The notes: generated by a model from the sequence alone, not told the origin. A stretch of 64,000 nt of DNA from Stenotrophomonas nitritireducens (GCF_001700965.1 NZ_CP016756.1:2594501-2658500); one strand, 5' to 3'. Positions 44,801 to 53,464 are shown, counted from the stretch's first letter. Numbers and translations are program-made.

Positions 44801-46394
44801 GGAAGTAGCGTTCAATGTAGCCGGCGTGGTGGCCACGCGTCTCAACGGGCAGAAGACGATCCATGGTCTTGCCCAACAGCTCTTCTCGTGGATAGCCAAA
44901 CAATTCCTCGGCTTTTGCATTAGCCAGTTGGATGCCGCCAGCTTCATTCACCATCAGAATCGCACTGGGGGAGGCCTCCACGACCCGCCTGAACTGCTCC
45001 TCCGCGCGAAGATGGTGCGAGATGTCGTGCAGGAAGAATGACGCGCCCTGCATGTGGCCGGCCGGGTCGCGGATGACCGAGAGGCTGGCGAGCACATCGG
45101 CCAATCCTAGGTCCTTGCGGCGCAACTGATGCGGTTCACCGATGATGTCCGTGGAAAGATCATCGAAGACGGGGTCACCTGCTTCGTCAACGAGCATGCC
45201 GTTGACATTCCGGCCAAGCGCTTCGCCCGGTGTATAGCCCAGGGTTTTCTCTGCGGCCGCATTCCATAAGGTGATGCGTCCGAGAGGATCACAAGCGATG
45301 ATGGTCTCACTTGAGCCTGACACCAGCGCCAGCAGCTGTGCGTGATCGAGGAACGCCGCGCGTCGACGCACGCGTGCCGTGGTCACCAGGTACCAGACCG
45401 CGACGCTCAGCAGCCCCAGCCCGGCGGCCACAAGCGAAACCAGCCAAGGCGTAGGGAGGCCAAGGCCGGGGACGAAGGCCGTTCGCGCCTTGAACTGCAC
45501 GCGCCAGTCACGCCCATAGATGTTCATGTGGCGTACCGACTGCGGCGCAGCGGAGTCCAGCGAGTCAAAATCGGGGCTGGTATAGAACGGACCGCTACTG
45601 GCATTTTCGCCAACATCCGTAAGCGCAATCGCGTAGGGGCGTTCTTCATGCTCCAAGCGATCGAGGACGGCATCTATCGTCAGCGGCGCGACCACCCAAC
45701 CTCGCACGTCCATCCATCGCTCCTCTGCCGTTCCCGGGGTGTTGTGTGAGGCGTAGATCGGCAGCAGAAGCAAGAAGCCATGCCGTTTCAAGCCTGCCTC
45801 CTGCACCAATGTGATTGGCGGAGTGAATGAGGCTTGGCCACTTCTTGCCGCAAGTTCCGCCGCCGCACGTCGCACAGGGTCGGAAGCAATATCCAAGCCG
45901 AGAGCAGCCTCGTTGTTCACCATCGGCTCCATGTAACGAATGACGAAGCGTTCGCCATCGTTGGGAGCAAGTGTGTGCACTTTGAAATCCGGCATGCCGT
46001 CGGTGCGGGCGGCCTCGATGAACGCGTTGTGGTCCTCCGCTGCTACACGCTGGATGTATCCATAACCGCGTATGCCTGGGAACTCGCGTGCATAGTCACG
46101 CGAGGCGCTGTAGGCACGGAAGCGGTCCCGGTCCAGTTGGGGGCCGGCGGCAATGATTGCTCCCCTGGCACCGCGCAGCCCTTGGTCGAACATCGCGAGT
46201 TGTGTCTGCAGCATGGCGGTGGCTGCATCGGTGACCTGATCGAACCGTTTGCGTTCGTGTTGCTGGTTATCGCGATGCTGCATGACGCCAACAAGCGCCG
46301 ACAGTGCAATGCCCAACAGGCCTAAGCCACAGGCAAGCCACCGACGATCCAGGGATCGCCGGGTAAAAGGTTCGTGCGCCTCTCCCTCTTCCAT
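41898..46394 (-). CDS. CHASE/PAS hybrid sensor histidine kinase with two receivers and Hpt
   Basis: A 1498-residue sensor. Order: TM1 (~19-40); CHASE extracellular domain (~60-290; REFPGIRGYGYIQRV, FVIRYMEPMVNNEAALGLD); TM2 (~313-337); three PAS domains (from ~355, ~465, ~617); coiled linker; HisKA with phospho-His in NMSHEIRTPMNAI (~772); HATPase (NLVSNAIKFTERG ~880, GGTGLGLSIC); REC1 (~1006, Asp in VVLMDWQMHGMDG ~1058); REC2 (~1150, Asp in AVLMDVQMPVMDG ~1200); Hpt with LHRMRGAAAV (~1355). ATG 46394 has GGGAG upstream. It couples to the HD-GYP regulator by a TGATG overlap, so phosphorelay input to c-di-GMP turnover is likely. Confidence 0.93.
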   Translation of the reverse strand: MEEGEAHEPFTRRSLDRRWLACGLGLLGIALSALVGVMQHRDNQQHERKRFDQVTDAATAMLQTQLAMFDQGLRGARGAIIAAGPQLDRDRFRAYSASRDYAREFPGIRGYGYIQRVAAEDHNAFIEAARTDGMPDFKVHTLAPNDGERFVIRYMEPMVNNEAALGLDIASDPVRRAAAELAARSGQASFTPPITLVQEAGLKRHGFLLLLPIYASHNTPGTAEERWMDVRGWVVAPLTIDAVLDRLEHEERPYAIALTDVGENASSGPFYTSPDFDSLDSAAPQSVRHMNIYGRDWRVQFKARTAFVPGLGLPTPWLVSLVAAGLGLLSVAVWYLVTTARVRRRAAFLDHAQLLALVSGSSETIIACDPLGRITLWNAAAEKTLGYTPGEALGRNVNGMLVDEAGDPVFDDLSTDIIGEPHQLRRKDLGLADVLASLSVIRDPAGHMQGASFFLHDISHHLRAEEQFRRVVEASPSAILMVNEAGGIQLANAKAEELFGYPREELLGKTMDRLLPVETRGHHAGYIERYFQQPQARAMGAGRDLYGLRRDGARVPVEIGLNPINTAEGRFALAFIIDITERKRHEEGIMRLNATLEQQVLERTEQIRTYSSRLGAILQHAGYAIIATDLRGRITLFNPAAERMLGYEANEVTSSDTNADRLHDREELRSRASALSTQHHSKVSASFAQIAALTTCKGSDIAEWTYVCADGSRLPVALNVSTLQDDQDEASGFLIMASDLTEQKQRDSALHHAITAAEQANRSKSDFLANMSHEIRTPMNAILGMLYLLDRADLPVAAKDMTRKINVAARSLLSIINDVLDFSKIEAGRIELEHAPFDLAEVLDNVATLMASAVDTRSVEMLVSPTPEGARYLRGDALRLGQVLVNLVSNAIKFTERGEVGLRVSRLPCSDAHKIRLRFSVFDTGMGIPQEKQSMVFSPFSQVDSSTTRRFGGTGLGLSICRKLVTLMGGTLEVESSPGRGSTFFFTLDFPLASAPGDKLPIQGPWHVLVADDHDLAREHLSTLINGFGWTTEEVVSGGEAVERVTTTNAKHCDVVLMDWQMHGMDGLAAAADIRRRVKTAQQPIIIMVTAFERKLVDDEVDRAAVDVVLTKPVTASVLYNTINETLSLRNPALRTRNSAAPSSHRLEGYRLLVVDDSEINREVAQRILEDEGAVVEQACDGREALNLLRDRPERCDAVLMDVQMPVMDGYEATRHIRASPMLVGMPIIALTAGAFKSQQDAALSAGMNAFVAKPFEVPDLIAAILRSTHTALQLRMPRPDRLRAVPDLTTGSVSDPASIPLLDVDKGLTYWRETGPYKRNLALFARRYENSVEGVQTCLARHDIQQAGADLHRMRGAAAVLAMLRLAAACAEVEECLAQRSDAADALQRMASVLAKTLESLQHYMQAGAIDLHPSSPYPDINPVSALEELLAALDSDSPEAIERALTGLPAGLPEDVRQRILLCIEEFDYRAAEHDVRALLKNIKPNSTSIQSSPQD

Positions 46395-47138
46395 GTACTC
46401 CCCCCTCACATGTCTCCAAGACAGTGGCCCTTCTGACGCAAAGGGCGCGGCAAGCACGCTCGGCGCACTCTATGACAGTAAGGAATGAGTCTCAAGGGAC
46501 CACGGCCAAATACTTCCAATACCGCTGTTCATGCGCAGAAGCCTTGCGAATGCGGGAAGGTATGGGCGGTCCGAACGCCACGGCCGGGGGATGCAGGGGT
46601 CCCTTGAGGGCGGGCTCCCCGCGGGTGAAGGCTTCACGGACGGATCAGGAGTCCTGGTTAGCCGCTCCTTGGCCGGCTCTTACGTTGCGAAGCGACGAAA
46701 CCAAGTCCCCGGGGGCCGTCTCTGGATGTTCAAAGCTGCTCCCTTCCAACCGCAGGCGCCCTGCCGAAGACCGCGCTCTTGTGTATACGCAGTGTTTCGT
46801 CGATGAGAGGCATCCATTGTCCGGCAAGGTCCGAACGCATTCATTCAATCAGGCGTAGATGTGGGGTATTTCATTTCCAAAATTAAATATTTATTCAATA
46901 GAAAATTTGGTTGTATCGACCGATTTGGATCGAATAAGCGCCATCGCAATCGCGCCACGCTTGAACGCTGCGCCGAATTTCCCTGGCTTCGACATGAGCA
47001 CTCCGCAAGGCCTCGGCCGGGCTTCTCGCAAGTGCCCGTGAAGCGAGTTGAATCCCTTCGTCAACGGCAGCTCAGCCGCACCCGTTACGCGCCGTGGCTT
47101 GCGATAGAACCCGGCGGGGTCGACGCCGGGGTATCAGC
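46395..47138. other. 744-bp non-coding stretch upstream of the hybrid kinase
   Basis: No gene recognised; the local open frames lack family similarity and ribosome sites. GC falls near 46860-46960 (an AT-rich patch with TTCAATAG and AATTTGG), which may hold regulatory signals for the divergent direction. No strong repeat was found. Confidence 0.5.
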
Positions 47139-47417
47139 TCAGGTCGCTAGCTTGGGTTCTGTTGGCTTGGGAGCGGCTGGCCCATCGGTTGTCGCGGGGT
47201 AAGGCATGCGGCCATTGGTCGCGGGCTTCGCAACAGGTGGTTTCCACCGGAAGGGTGTGTTGCCGAGTACTTCAATTTTGCCGCCGGATGTTTGAAATTC
47301 CGCGACATCTTCCGCGATGCGGTCGCGGCTTAGATCATTGGTATGGATCTTCGGCGCGTAGACGGAGTCCGATCTTGTAGCAGGGTAGGGGCCTTTAGTA
47401 CGCTTTGGTGCCGTCAT
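47139..47417 (-). CDS. Small SutA-like hypothetical protein
   Basis: A 92-residue, Pro/Lys-rich protein. The central segment DRIAEDVAEFQTSGGKIEVL resembles the RNAP-binding SutA block (a helix ending in FLxRGGKV followed by an acidic/Pro tail); the flanks APKRTKGPYPATRSD and KPPVAKPATNG are disordered-looking. GGAGG lies 8 nt upstream of ATG 47417. The gene overlaps the end of the YkgJ gene by 23 bp, so it is third in a methyltransferase-YkgJ-SutA-like operon. The resemblance is by eye only. Confidence 0.6.
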   Translation of the reverse strand: MTAPKRTKGPYPATRSDSVYAPKIHTNDLSRDRIAEDVAEFQTSGGKIEVLGNTPFRWKPPVAKPATNGRMPYPATTDGPAAPKPTEPKLAT

Positions 47418-47751
47418 GACGTGTTCCTCCGATGAGTTTCATTTCGATGAGGCGAGCTGTCTGCTGGGCATGTTCATCACGTTCAGCGCGACAGTAAGGC
47501 CCGCCTACAGCAAAGGACCTGCAGACGGCGGGTCTGCTGGCGTAAATGCGACAATTCATCTTCTGCCCATCCAGTGCCACGCACCATCCGTCCTGATCCT
47601 TGGCCATCACGCGCAAGCCGCCGGCCTGATGGGTTGTCAGATGGGCAGGCACTGAATCTTCCTTACCCAAAATTACGGTGAGCCTGCAGCACAGTGCATC
47701 GCAGGAAGTGCATGTGATCTTGGCGTTGCTTTCGCGCTCTGCACGGTTCAT
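47395..47751 (-). CDS. YkgJ-family cysteine cluster protein
   Basis: A 118-residue protein with the CxxCxxxCC-type cluster: ITCTSCDALCCRL near the N-terminus, DGWCVAL, KMNCRIYASRPAVCRSF and GGPYCRAERD. YkgJ proteins coordinate zinc or a 2Fe-2S/4Fe-4S-like site; functions are generally unknown. ATG 47751 overlaps the stop of the upstream methyltransferase gene by 4 bp (ATGA). The 3' end overlaps the downstream small gene by 23 bp. Confidence 0.88.
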   Translation of the reverse strand: MNRAERESNAKITCTSCDALCCRLTVILGKEDSVPAHLTTHQAGGLRVMAKDQDGWCVALDGQKMNCRIYASRPAVCRSFAVGGPYCRAERDEHAQQTARLIEMKLIGGTRHDGTKAY

Positions 47752-48419
47752 GTCGCAGCACAGCTCATGTTGCGCGAGTAGTGCAACAGCTGGCCGCGAT
47801 AGGGCTCCGGGTCGGCGTCGTGCATTCGACATCTTGTCGATTTGAGGGCGAAGCGTTGCTTGCCCAGCATCCGGCTGAATTCCTCGCTGCTACTCAAGCC
47901 CGGGTCTATTATCACCACCTCGGCGCTGGGCTTGGCATGGCGCAATACGACGTTCGCCATGACCTCGGCCTGTGATCGATCCTGTAGAACGTCACTGGCT
48001 ATGAACAGGTCAAAAGTGCCGAGTGCGGAAAGCTCCTGTCCATGACGAAGCTGATGAAACCGAACCGGCGGCAATCCGTTGAGGGCGGCATTGTGCGCCA
48101 GGAAGGGCTCGGCCAATGGATGTTCGTCGCAGGCAATCACCTCGACGCCGCGTCGCATCAGCACAATGCTGGCAAGCCCGATTCCACAGGAAAACTGAAG
48201 TATGCGTTTGCCCTCGATGTCGAAACGGCACATTGCCTGGGCAAGCAGTTGGCCCGATGGCCAAAGCTGGCCGAACAAACCCCATTGCGCCGAGGAAATA
48301 TGGAGACGCTTGCCATGCCCCTCCAGGTCGCTGAGCTGTTGTTTGTCGCTCAGCACGCGTAGCAGGTAGGAGTCGCCACCGATGGTGACTTTCACGTTGC
48401 GTGTCTTGAAGCCGGGCAT
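47748..48419 (-). CDS. Class I SAM-dependent methyltransferase (METTL21/Methyltransf_16-like)
   Basis: A 223-residue enzyme. The SAM site is ILQFSCGIGLASIVLMRRG (motif I, about residue 85), EVIACDEHPLAEPFLAHNAA (motif II) and DLFIASDVLQDRSQAEVM (motif IV region); the N-terminus has LRVLSDKQQLSDLEGHG and WPSGQLLAQAM, which place it near protein-lysine methyltransferases. ATG 48419 begins PGFKTRNVKVTIGG. It leads an operon with a YkgJ gene (4-bp overlap) and a SutA-like small gene. Substrate unknown; a translation or transcription factor is a plausible guess. Confidence 0.85.
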   Translation of the reverse strand: MPGFKTRNVKVTIGGDSYLLRVLSDKQQLSDLEGHGKRLHISSAQWGLFGQLWPSGQLLAQAMCRFDIEGKRILQFSCGIGLASIVLMRRGVEVIACDEHPLAEPFLAHNAALNGLPPVRFHQLRHGQELSALGTFDLFIASDVLQDRSQAEVMANVVLRHAKPSAEVVIIDPGLSSSEEFSRMLGKQRFALKSTRCRMHDADPEPYRGQLLHYSRNMSCAAT

Positions 48420-49126
48420 TGCGCACTCCCGTCGAGCGACCACCCATGGATCTGGGCAGGTAACGCATGAGAAGGAGCGATGTGCGCAACCAACGAAAGG
48501 GCTGCGCCGAGCGCGAAGCAGGCTGAGCCTGTGCTCCGATCCTAGCACGTCGAAGGATGGCTCAGCTGCCCGCCAAGGTGTTGCAGCACTGAATTCAGCA
48601 CGCGGGCTCGGCATGGGGCCATTCATTGTCTTTGACGATCACCCCGCTACGCCCTGGTGGATATGGGCGATTCGTGGAGATGAAGGCAGCGGTTATCTCA
48701 AGCAGGATGAAGCAGGTTGAGAAATATGCCTGCGGCGCGCTTTCAGCGCACGAAGAAGCTTTGGACCGGCGAAACCAATCTCACCGCGGGTAAGGTCTCA
48801 GTGCGCACTGAATTCGTGGCTGATCCGTGCGCGAAGTGCGCGGTTGAGCCGCCGCTGTGGACGCTTTCCAACTTTGCCTGTGTGACGATGTTGGAGAGGG
48901 CTGGGCGTCGGTGCTTCCACGACGTCCACGCCTGAATTTTTCGGTTGCTTGTGCGGGAATCGATTTCGTCATGCCGTGGCCCGCGGAAGATTGGATCGAG
49001 GCGTTGCGGCGCAGTGCCGCTCGTACCCAATCGCCGACGGACAACCATTACGGAGCTGGCGAGCGTGGTTGCGCTGATGCCCGTGCATATTGTCTGCACG
49101 GGTCGGCCTGCACGCTCGCCCTCGGC
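48420..49126. other. 707-bp region with no supported gene
   Basis: Only short, poorly biased open frames occur (e.g. 48717-48935 plus, 48743-49099 minus). No family, signal peptide or ribosome site supports any. The segment separates two minus-strand operons. Confidence 0.5.
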
Positions 49127-49558
49127 TCAGTGTGCGGCGGTGTAGATGTCCTGCAGCACCGCTTTCTCGAGCTCCAGATCGCTCAGCAGGTTCTTGACGA
49201 TATCGCCCAGGCTGAGCACGCCGACCAGCTTTGAGGCCTCGGTCACCATCAGGTGGCGGTGGCGCGAGTACGTCATCAGCGCCATGGCCTGCTTGAGGGT
49301 AGCGTCGGGTGAGATGACCTCAAGGCCGGTCGAGGGCAGGCTGGAGATTACCCGGCGTACCGCTTGCGGGCCATCGTCGGCCACGCTGCGCACGATGTCC
49401 TTTTCGGAAATCATGCTTACCGGTGCGTCGTCCTTCATCACCACCAGTGCGGCGATCTTGTTCGCACTCATTTTGTGTGCGGCGGCGCCGATGGTGTCTT
49501 CAATGTCGATGGTGATGACGGTTTGCTTCTTGGACTGCAGGAGTTCGCGGACGTTCAT
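49127..49558 (-). CDS. CBS-domain protein
   Basis: A 143-residue protein made of two CBS motifs: VRELLQSKKQTVITIDIEDT, HKMSANKIAALVVMKDDAPV, then EKDIVRSVADDG; second motif LEVISPDATLKQAMALMTYS, HLMVTEASKLVGVLSLGDIV. CBS pairs bind adenylates and regulate partner proteins; stand-alone forms are common in bacteria. ATG 49558 has AGGAAAC upstream. It has no obvious operon partner; the divergent side faces a channel gene ~660 bp away. Confidence 0.92.
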   Translation of the reverse strand: MNVRELLQSKKQTVITIDIEDTIGAAAHKMSANKIAALVVMKDDAPVSMISEKDIVRSVADDGPQAVRRVISSLPSTGLEVISPDATLKQAMALMTYSRHRHLMVTEASKLVGVLSLGDIVKNLLSDLELEKAVLQDIYTAAH

Positions 49559-50216
49559 TGATGTTTCCTGTTGCAGGTTGCTCAATCGGAAAAGTTCGCT
49601 TGGCTGTCAGCAGGGCTGGCCGCCGTGATGCCGTGATGTCCTCGGCGCTTCGATTCTACGAGCGGGAAGCTCGCGTGGTATTTGCGTGGTTGGGATGGTT
49701 CGTCATGGATATGGGGTGATTGGCAGCATCTCAGTTTCAGCAAAACCGGTGCTGAACGTCGCGGGGCTGTGCCTAGCGGATGGGCTGCGTACGCGCTACC
49801 GCCATCGCCTGCATGCCACACGCAAGGGGACAGTGACGGCGACTGGTTGACCTTCCGCGCGCCCGTCGCACCCTGCACCAGGCAGAGTGCTGCCGACTGC
49901 AGTTGACGCGGCATCCAAGTGGTTGCACAGAGCACCAACCGGCACGACCACACATGGCGAACGCATCCCGACGCCGGCAGCCGCAACGACGCTGTCCAGC
50001 GATGCGGCCAGAGCTGTCAAGGAAGTGCCATGGCTGCGCCGCGCGAGCGGTTCCCTGCTCATGTCACCACCGCGCCAGCCCGCGATGATTGACCCCGGGC
50101 ACAGCTGGCGTACCTTGCTCGTGTGGGCGGGGCCGGGCTGGGTTGTGTTTGAAAGGGCGCTGGGGCGCTGCATCCGTCCAGCGGGTAATCATCTCTTCGT
50201 GCGAGGTGGCAGAACG
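49559..50216. other. 658-bp region with no supported gene
   Basis: Open frames here lack family features. The segment is the divergent upstream area of the CBS gene and the mechanosensitive channel, so it should contain their promoters; I cannot place them confidently. Confidence 0.5.
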
Positions 50217-51860
50217 ATGTCCCGAAACAGTCGCGGTGTGCGTGCCTTGTTCCGCCGGGTGGGCTGCAGTGCGCTGGCGCTGGTGGCAATGTGCCTGCTG
50301 TGCTTGTCTGCGCCGTTGCCAGCGCGCGCCGCGGACACCGTGGCCACGACCGATGCGCCGGCACCGGCAACCGTGCGCTATTACAACCGTGACATTCTCA
50401 CCTTCCGTGGTGCCTTCATGGGGCGCTCGCCACTGCAGCGTGCCGACGTCACCGAGTTCAACATCAAGCGGATTGTCGATGAGCCGGGCCTGCCCGGCAT
50501 CAGTTTCAAGGACACGGTGGACGGCACGATCCTGCTGCTCGGCGGTGAAGTGGTCACCATGATCACGCCTGAGGATGTAGACAGCGCGCAGGGCCAGAGC
50601 ATGGCGCAGGTGCGTGACGAGGTGCGCCGCCGGCTTGCCGACGCGGTAGCCGCCGCCGAGCGGGAGCGGGCGCCGGGCAGGGTGCTGCGTGGGGTAATGC
50701 ACAGCCTGATGGCCACCGTGCTGGCGGTCGCGCTGATCTGGTTGATGGCGTGGGGCGCGCGCCGGCTGCGTGCATTGATGCTGGCGTGGGTGGGCGAAAA
50801 AGCCGGCACCCTGCGCAGCGCGCCATTGCGGCAGGTGCTGACCGGTGCCAACGCCGTGGCCGACTGGTTGTCCCGTGCAGTGTTGCTGGTGGCGGTATTG
50901 GTACTGGCTGAGGAATGGCTGCGCTATGTGTTCCGCCAGTTCGATTACACCCAGCCCTGGGCCACGGCGATGACGGCATGGCTCGCCGCGCAGGCCAAAC
51001 TGTGGCTGGTGGCGGCGGTGGGGGCGATACCGGGAATCGTCACTGCGGTGATCATCTTTCTGCTGGCAAGGCTGTGCAGCCAGATCGTCGGCATGCTGTT
51101 CCGTGGCGTGCAGAATGGCCGCTTCAAGATTTTCGGCATTGACCGGCAGTTGGCCGAACCCAGCCGCAAGCTCACTGTGGCCGGCATCTGGTTGTTCGCG
51201 CTGGCGATGGCCTATCCGTATCTGCCCGGGTCCAGCAGTGATGCCTTCAAGGGTTTGAGCGTGCTGCTGGGCGTGATGATTTCGCTGGGCGGGTCGAGCG
51301 TCGTCGGTCAGGCCGCGGCCGGCTTCACCCTGCTCTACGCACGGACCATGTCGGTGGGTGACCTGGTCAAGGTTGCCGATGTGGAAGGCCAGGTGCTGCA
51401 GATCGGCTTGTTCACCACCCGCATCCGCACCATCACCGGGGTGGAGGTCAGCATTCCCAACATGCATGTGCTCAACGACAAGCTGCTCAACTATTCACGT
51501 GACCCGCAGGCCGCCGGCATGTGGCTGGAGACCAGCGTCACCATCGGCTACGACACGCCATGGCGGCAGGTGCACCGGCTGCTGCTGGAGGCGGCCGGCA
51601 ACACCGCGCACGTGCAGCGCATCCCTGCCGCCCATGTGTTGCAGACCGCCTTGAACGACTTCTATGTTGCCTATGTGCTGCGCGTGCACACCATTCAACT
51701 GCCGCTGCGGGCACAGATACTCAGCGAGCTGCATGCCAACATCCAGGATGCCTTCAATGCGGTCGGGGTGCAGATCATGTCGCCCAACTACATCGCCGAC
51801 CCGGAGCTGCCCAAGGTCGTGCCACCCGACAACTGGGACCCGAAAACTCCGGCCGACTGA
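50217..51860 (+). CDS. MscS-family mechanosensitive ion channel
   Basis: A 547-residue MscS/MscM-like channel. It has a signal peptide (residues ~1-39, ending PARAAD), a periplasmic domain (~40-160), several transmembrane helices (~165-330), then the MscS pore and beta domain near 345-440: LGVMISLGGSSVVGQAAAGF (pore helix), DLVKVADVEGQVLQIGLFTTRI and GVEVSIPNMHVLNDKLLNYS. The C-terminal alpha/beta domain includes VTIGYDTPWRQVHRLLLEAA and ends VPPDNW. It gates in response to tension and protects against osmotic downshock. ATG 50217 follows GAGGTGG; the longer frame is unsupported. Confidence 0.92.
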   Translation: MSRNSRGVRALFRRVGCSALALVAMCLLCLSAPLPARAADTVATTDAPAPATVRYYNRDILTFRGAFMGRSPLQRADVTEFNIKRIVDEPGLPGISFKDTVDGTILLLGGEVVTMITPEDVDSAQGQSMAQVRDEVRRRLADAVAAAERERAPGRVLRGVMHSLMATVLAVALIWLMAWGARRLRALMLAWVGEKAGTLRSAPLRQVLTGANAVADWLSRAVLLVAVLVLAEEWLRYVFRQFDYTQPWATAMTAWLAAQAKLWLVAAVGAIPGIVTAVIIFLLARLCSQIVGMLFRGVQNGRFKIFGIDRQLAEPSRKLTVAGIWLFALAMAYPYLPGSSSDAFKGLSVLLGVMISLGGSSVVGQAAAGFTLLYARTMSVGDLVKVADVEGQVLQIGLFTTRIRTITGVEVSIPNMHVLNDKLLNYSRDPQAAGMWLETSVTIGYDTPWRQVHRLLLEAAGNTAHVQRIPAAHVLQTALNDFYVAYVLRVHTIQLPLRAQILSELHANIQDAFNAVGVQIMSPNYIADPELPKVVPPDNWDPKTPAD

Positions 51861-52058
51861 CGCCGGCACACCGCCATGGGAGTCGCGGTGCGGGGATGGA
51901 CTGGAAGCGCGCAGGGCTGACATCTGACGGCGGTAAGCTGCCGCCCGGTCGCACCGGCGCCTGCATGAATACAGTGCTGGGTGATGCGCACTGCTGCGTT
52001 GCCGCAAGGCCTTTGTGCGGCCGCTCGCTAAACTGCTTTCATTTGCAACGGAGGTGGT

Positions 52059-52979
52059 ATGACTGGTTTTCGTCCGGTGTCGCTGATTGGCGTACCCACC
52101 GATGTTGGCGCCGGCGCGCGTGGCGCGCGGCTGGGGCCCGAAGCCCTGCGTATTGCCGGGCTGCCCGAGGCCTTGGCCGGGCGTGGGGTGGACGTGCGCG
52201 ATGTCGGCAACCTCGATGGCCCGCGCAACCCGTGGACCGGCCCGGTGCAGGGCTACCGCCATCTCGATGAAGTGGTGGCATGGAATCACGCGCTGATGGA
52301 AGCCACCTATGCCGAGTTGAGCGAAGGACGCCTGCCGATCATGCTCGGCGGCGACCATTGCCTGGGCGTGGGCTCGATCACCGCCGTGGCGCGCTGGTGC
52401 CGTGAGCAGGGCAAGCAGCTGCGCGTGCTGTGGCTGGATGCCCACTCGGATTTCAACACGTCCGACGTCACGCCCTCTGGCAATATCCATGGCATGCCGG
52501 TGGCCTGCCTGTGCGGGCTTGGCCCGCAGGGCCTGACCCACCTGGGCGGTTCCGCGCCGGCAATCGCGCCGTGGCAGGTGCACCAGATCGGCATCCGCTC
52601 GGTCGATCCGGAAGAGAAGCGGCTGATCAAGCAGCACCGCGTGGATGTGTACGACATGCGCCATATCGACGAGGCCGGCATGAAGCGCACGGTTGAAGCG
52701 GCGCTGCACGGCATCGACGCCAACACCCATCTGCACGTCAGTTTCGACGTGGATTTCCTCGATCCAAGCATCGCTCCGGGCGTCGGCACCACCGTGCCGG
52801 GTGGCGTGAATTACCGCGAAGCGCAGCTGGTGATGGAGATGATTGCCGACACCGGTTTGATGGGCTCGCTGGACATCGTCGAGCTCAATCCGCTGCTGGA
52901 TCACCAGAACCGCACCGCCGAGCTGGCCGTGGACCTGGTGGAGAGCCTGTTCGGCAAATCCACCCTGATGCGCGATTGA
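52059..52979 (+). CDS. rocF: Arginase
   Basis: A 306-residue arginase. Mn(II)-binding motifs: GGDHCLGVG (His), WLDAHSDFNTSD (two Asp and His) and FDVDFLDPS (two Asp); the N-terminal LIGVPTDVGAGARGARLGP and a late ELNPLLDHQNRTAE (catalytic Glu) fit ureohydrolases, here the arginase form with EAQLVMEMIA. It hydrolyses arginine to ornithine and urea. Agmatinase is less likely because the GAGARG and DFNTS patterns match arginases. It stands alone, followed by small lipoprotein genes. Confidence 0.92.
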   Translation: MTGFRPVSLIGVPTDVGAGARGARLGPEALRIAGLPEALAGRGVDVRDVGNLDGPRNPWTGPVQGYRHLDEVVAWNHALMEATYAELSEGRLPIMLGGDHCLGVGSITAVARWCREQGKQLRVLWLDAHSDFNTSDVTPSGNIHGMPVACLCGLGPQGLTHLGGSAPAIAPWQVHQIGIRSVDPEEKRLIKQHRVDVYDMRHIDEAGMKRTVEAALHGIDANTHLHVSFDVDFLDPSIAPGVGTTVPGGVNYREAQLVMEMIADTGLMGSLDIVELNPLLDHQNRTAELAVDLVESLFGKSTLMRD

Positions 52980-53115
52980 CGCAGCGGCGACATCGCTGAA
53001 CGCGGGCTGCGCGGCTTCACGCGGAGCACACAGCCCAGCCGCCAGATTCGTCTTCACGCGGAGTGTCTGCCGCCGGTCACCGGCCACGGCAGCCGTATTC
53101 AAGGGAGGAGACAAG

Positions 53116-53271
53116 ATGATGAAGCGAGTGATGATGTTGGCCCTGGTGGGCGCGTTCTCGGTTGGCATGCTCAGCGGCTGCAATACCGTCGCCGGCGCCG
53201 GCAAGGACATGCAGAAGGCCGGTGAGAAGGTCGAAGACAAGGCCCAGGATTGTAAAGACGGCAAGTGCTGA
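53116..53271 (+). CDS. Entericidin-like small lipoprotein 1
   Basis: A 51-residue protein too short for standard calling. It has a lipobox, MKRVMMLALVGAFSVGMLSG|C, with the Cys at about residue 24, followed by NTVAGAGKDMQKAGEKVED and a Cys-rich KAQDCKDGKC tail, the entericidin pattern. GGGAGGAG lies just upstream of ATG 53116. A second paralog follows at 53327. Entericidin-type toxins/antidotes modulate membrane integrity under stress, but the role here is inferred. Confidence 0.88.
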   Translation: MMKRVMMLALVGAFSVGMLSGCNTVAGAGKDMQKAGEKVEDKAQDCKDGKC

Positions 53272-53326
53272 TGAATATGCGGTCCCACGCGGACCGTGTC
53301 GATGAAAACCACCACAGGAGAATCCT

Positions 53327-53464
53327 ATGAAGCGTTTGGTCGCCCTGATGTTGTTGTCGCTGTTTTCGGTTGCGGTGCTGTCTGGCTGCAATACCGTGGC
53401 CGGTGCCGGCAAGGATGTGCAGAAGGCTGGTGAGAAGGTTGAGGGTGCTGCCAAGGGTCATTGA
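53327..53464 (+). CDS. Entericidin-like small lipoprotein 2
   Basis: A 45-residue paralog of the preceding gene: MKRLVALMLLSLFSVAVLSG then C (lipobox) and NTVAGAGKDVQKAGEKVEG, ending AAKGH. It differs mainly in lacking the Cys-rich tail. AGGAG is 7-11 nt upstream of ATG 53327. It ends at a strong terminator. Confidence 0.88.
   Translation: MKRLVALMLLSLFSVAVLSGCNTVAGAGKDVQKAGEKVEGAAKGH

Noticed and set aside
46424..46858. 144-codon plus-strand frame upstream of the hybrid kinase
   Set aside because: Overlaps the kinase start region, lacks a ribosome site and any family resemblance.
48382..49234. Several short open frames (e.g. 48382-48720, 48857-49234) in the gap before the CBS gene
   Set aside because: No family, signal peptide or ribosome site; partly antisense to neighbouring genes.
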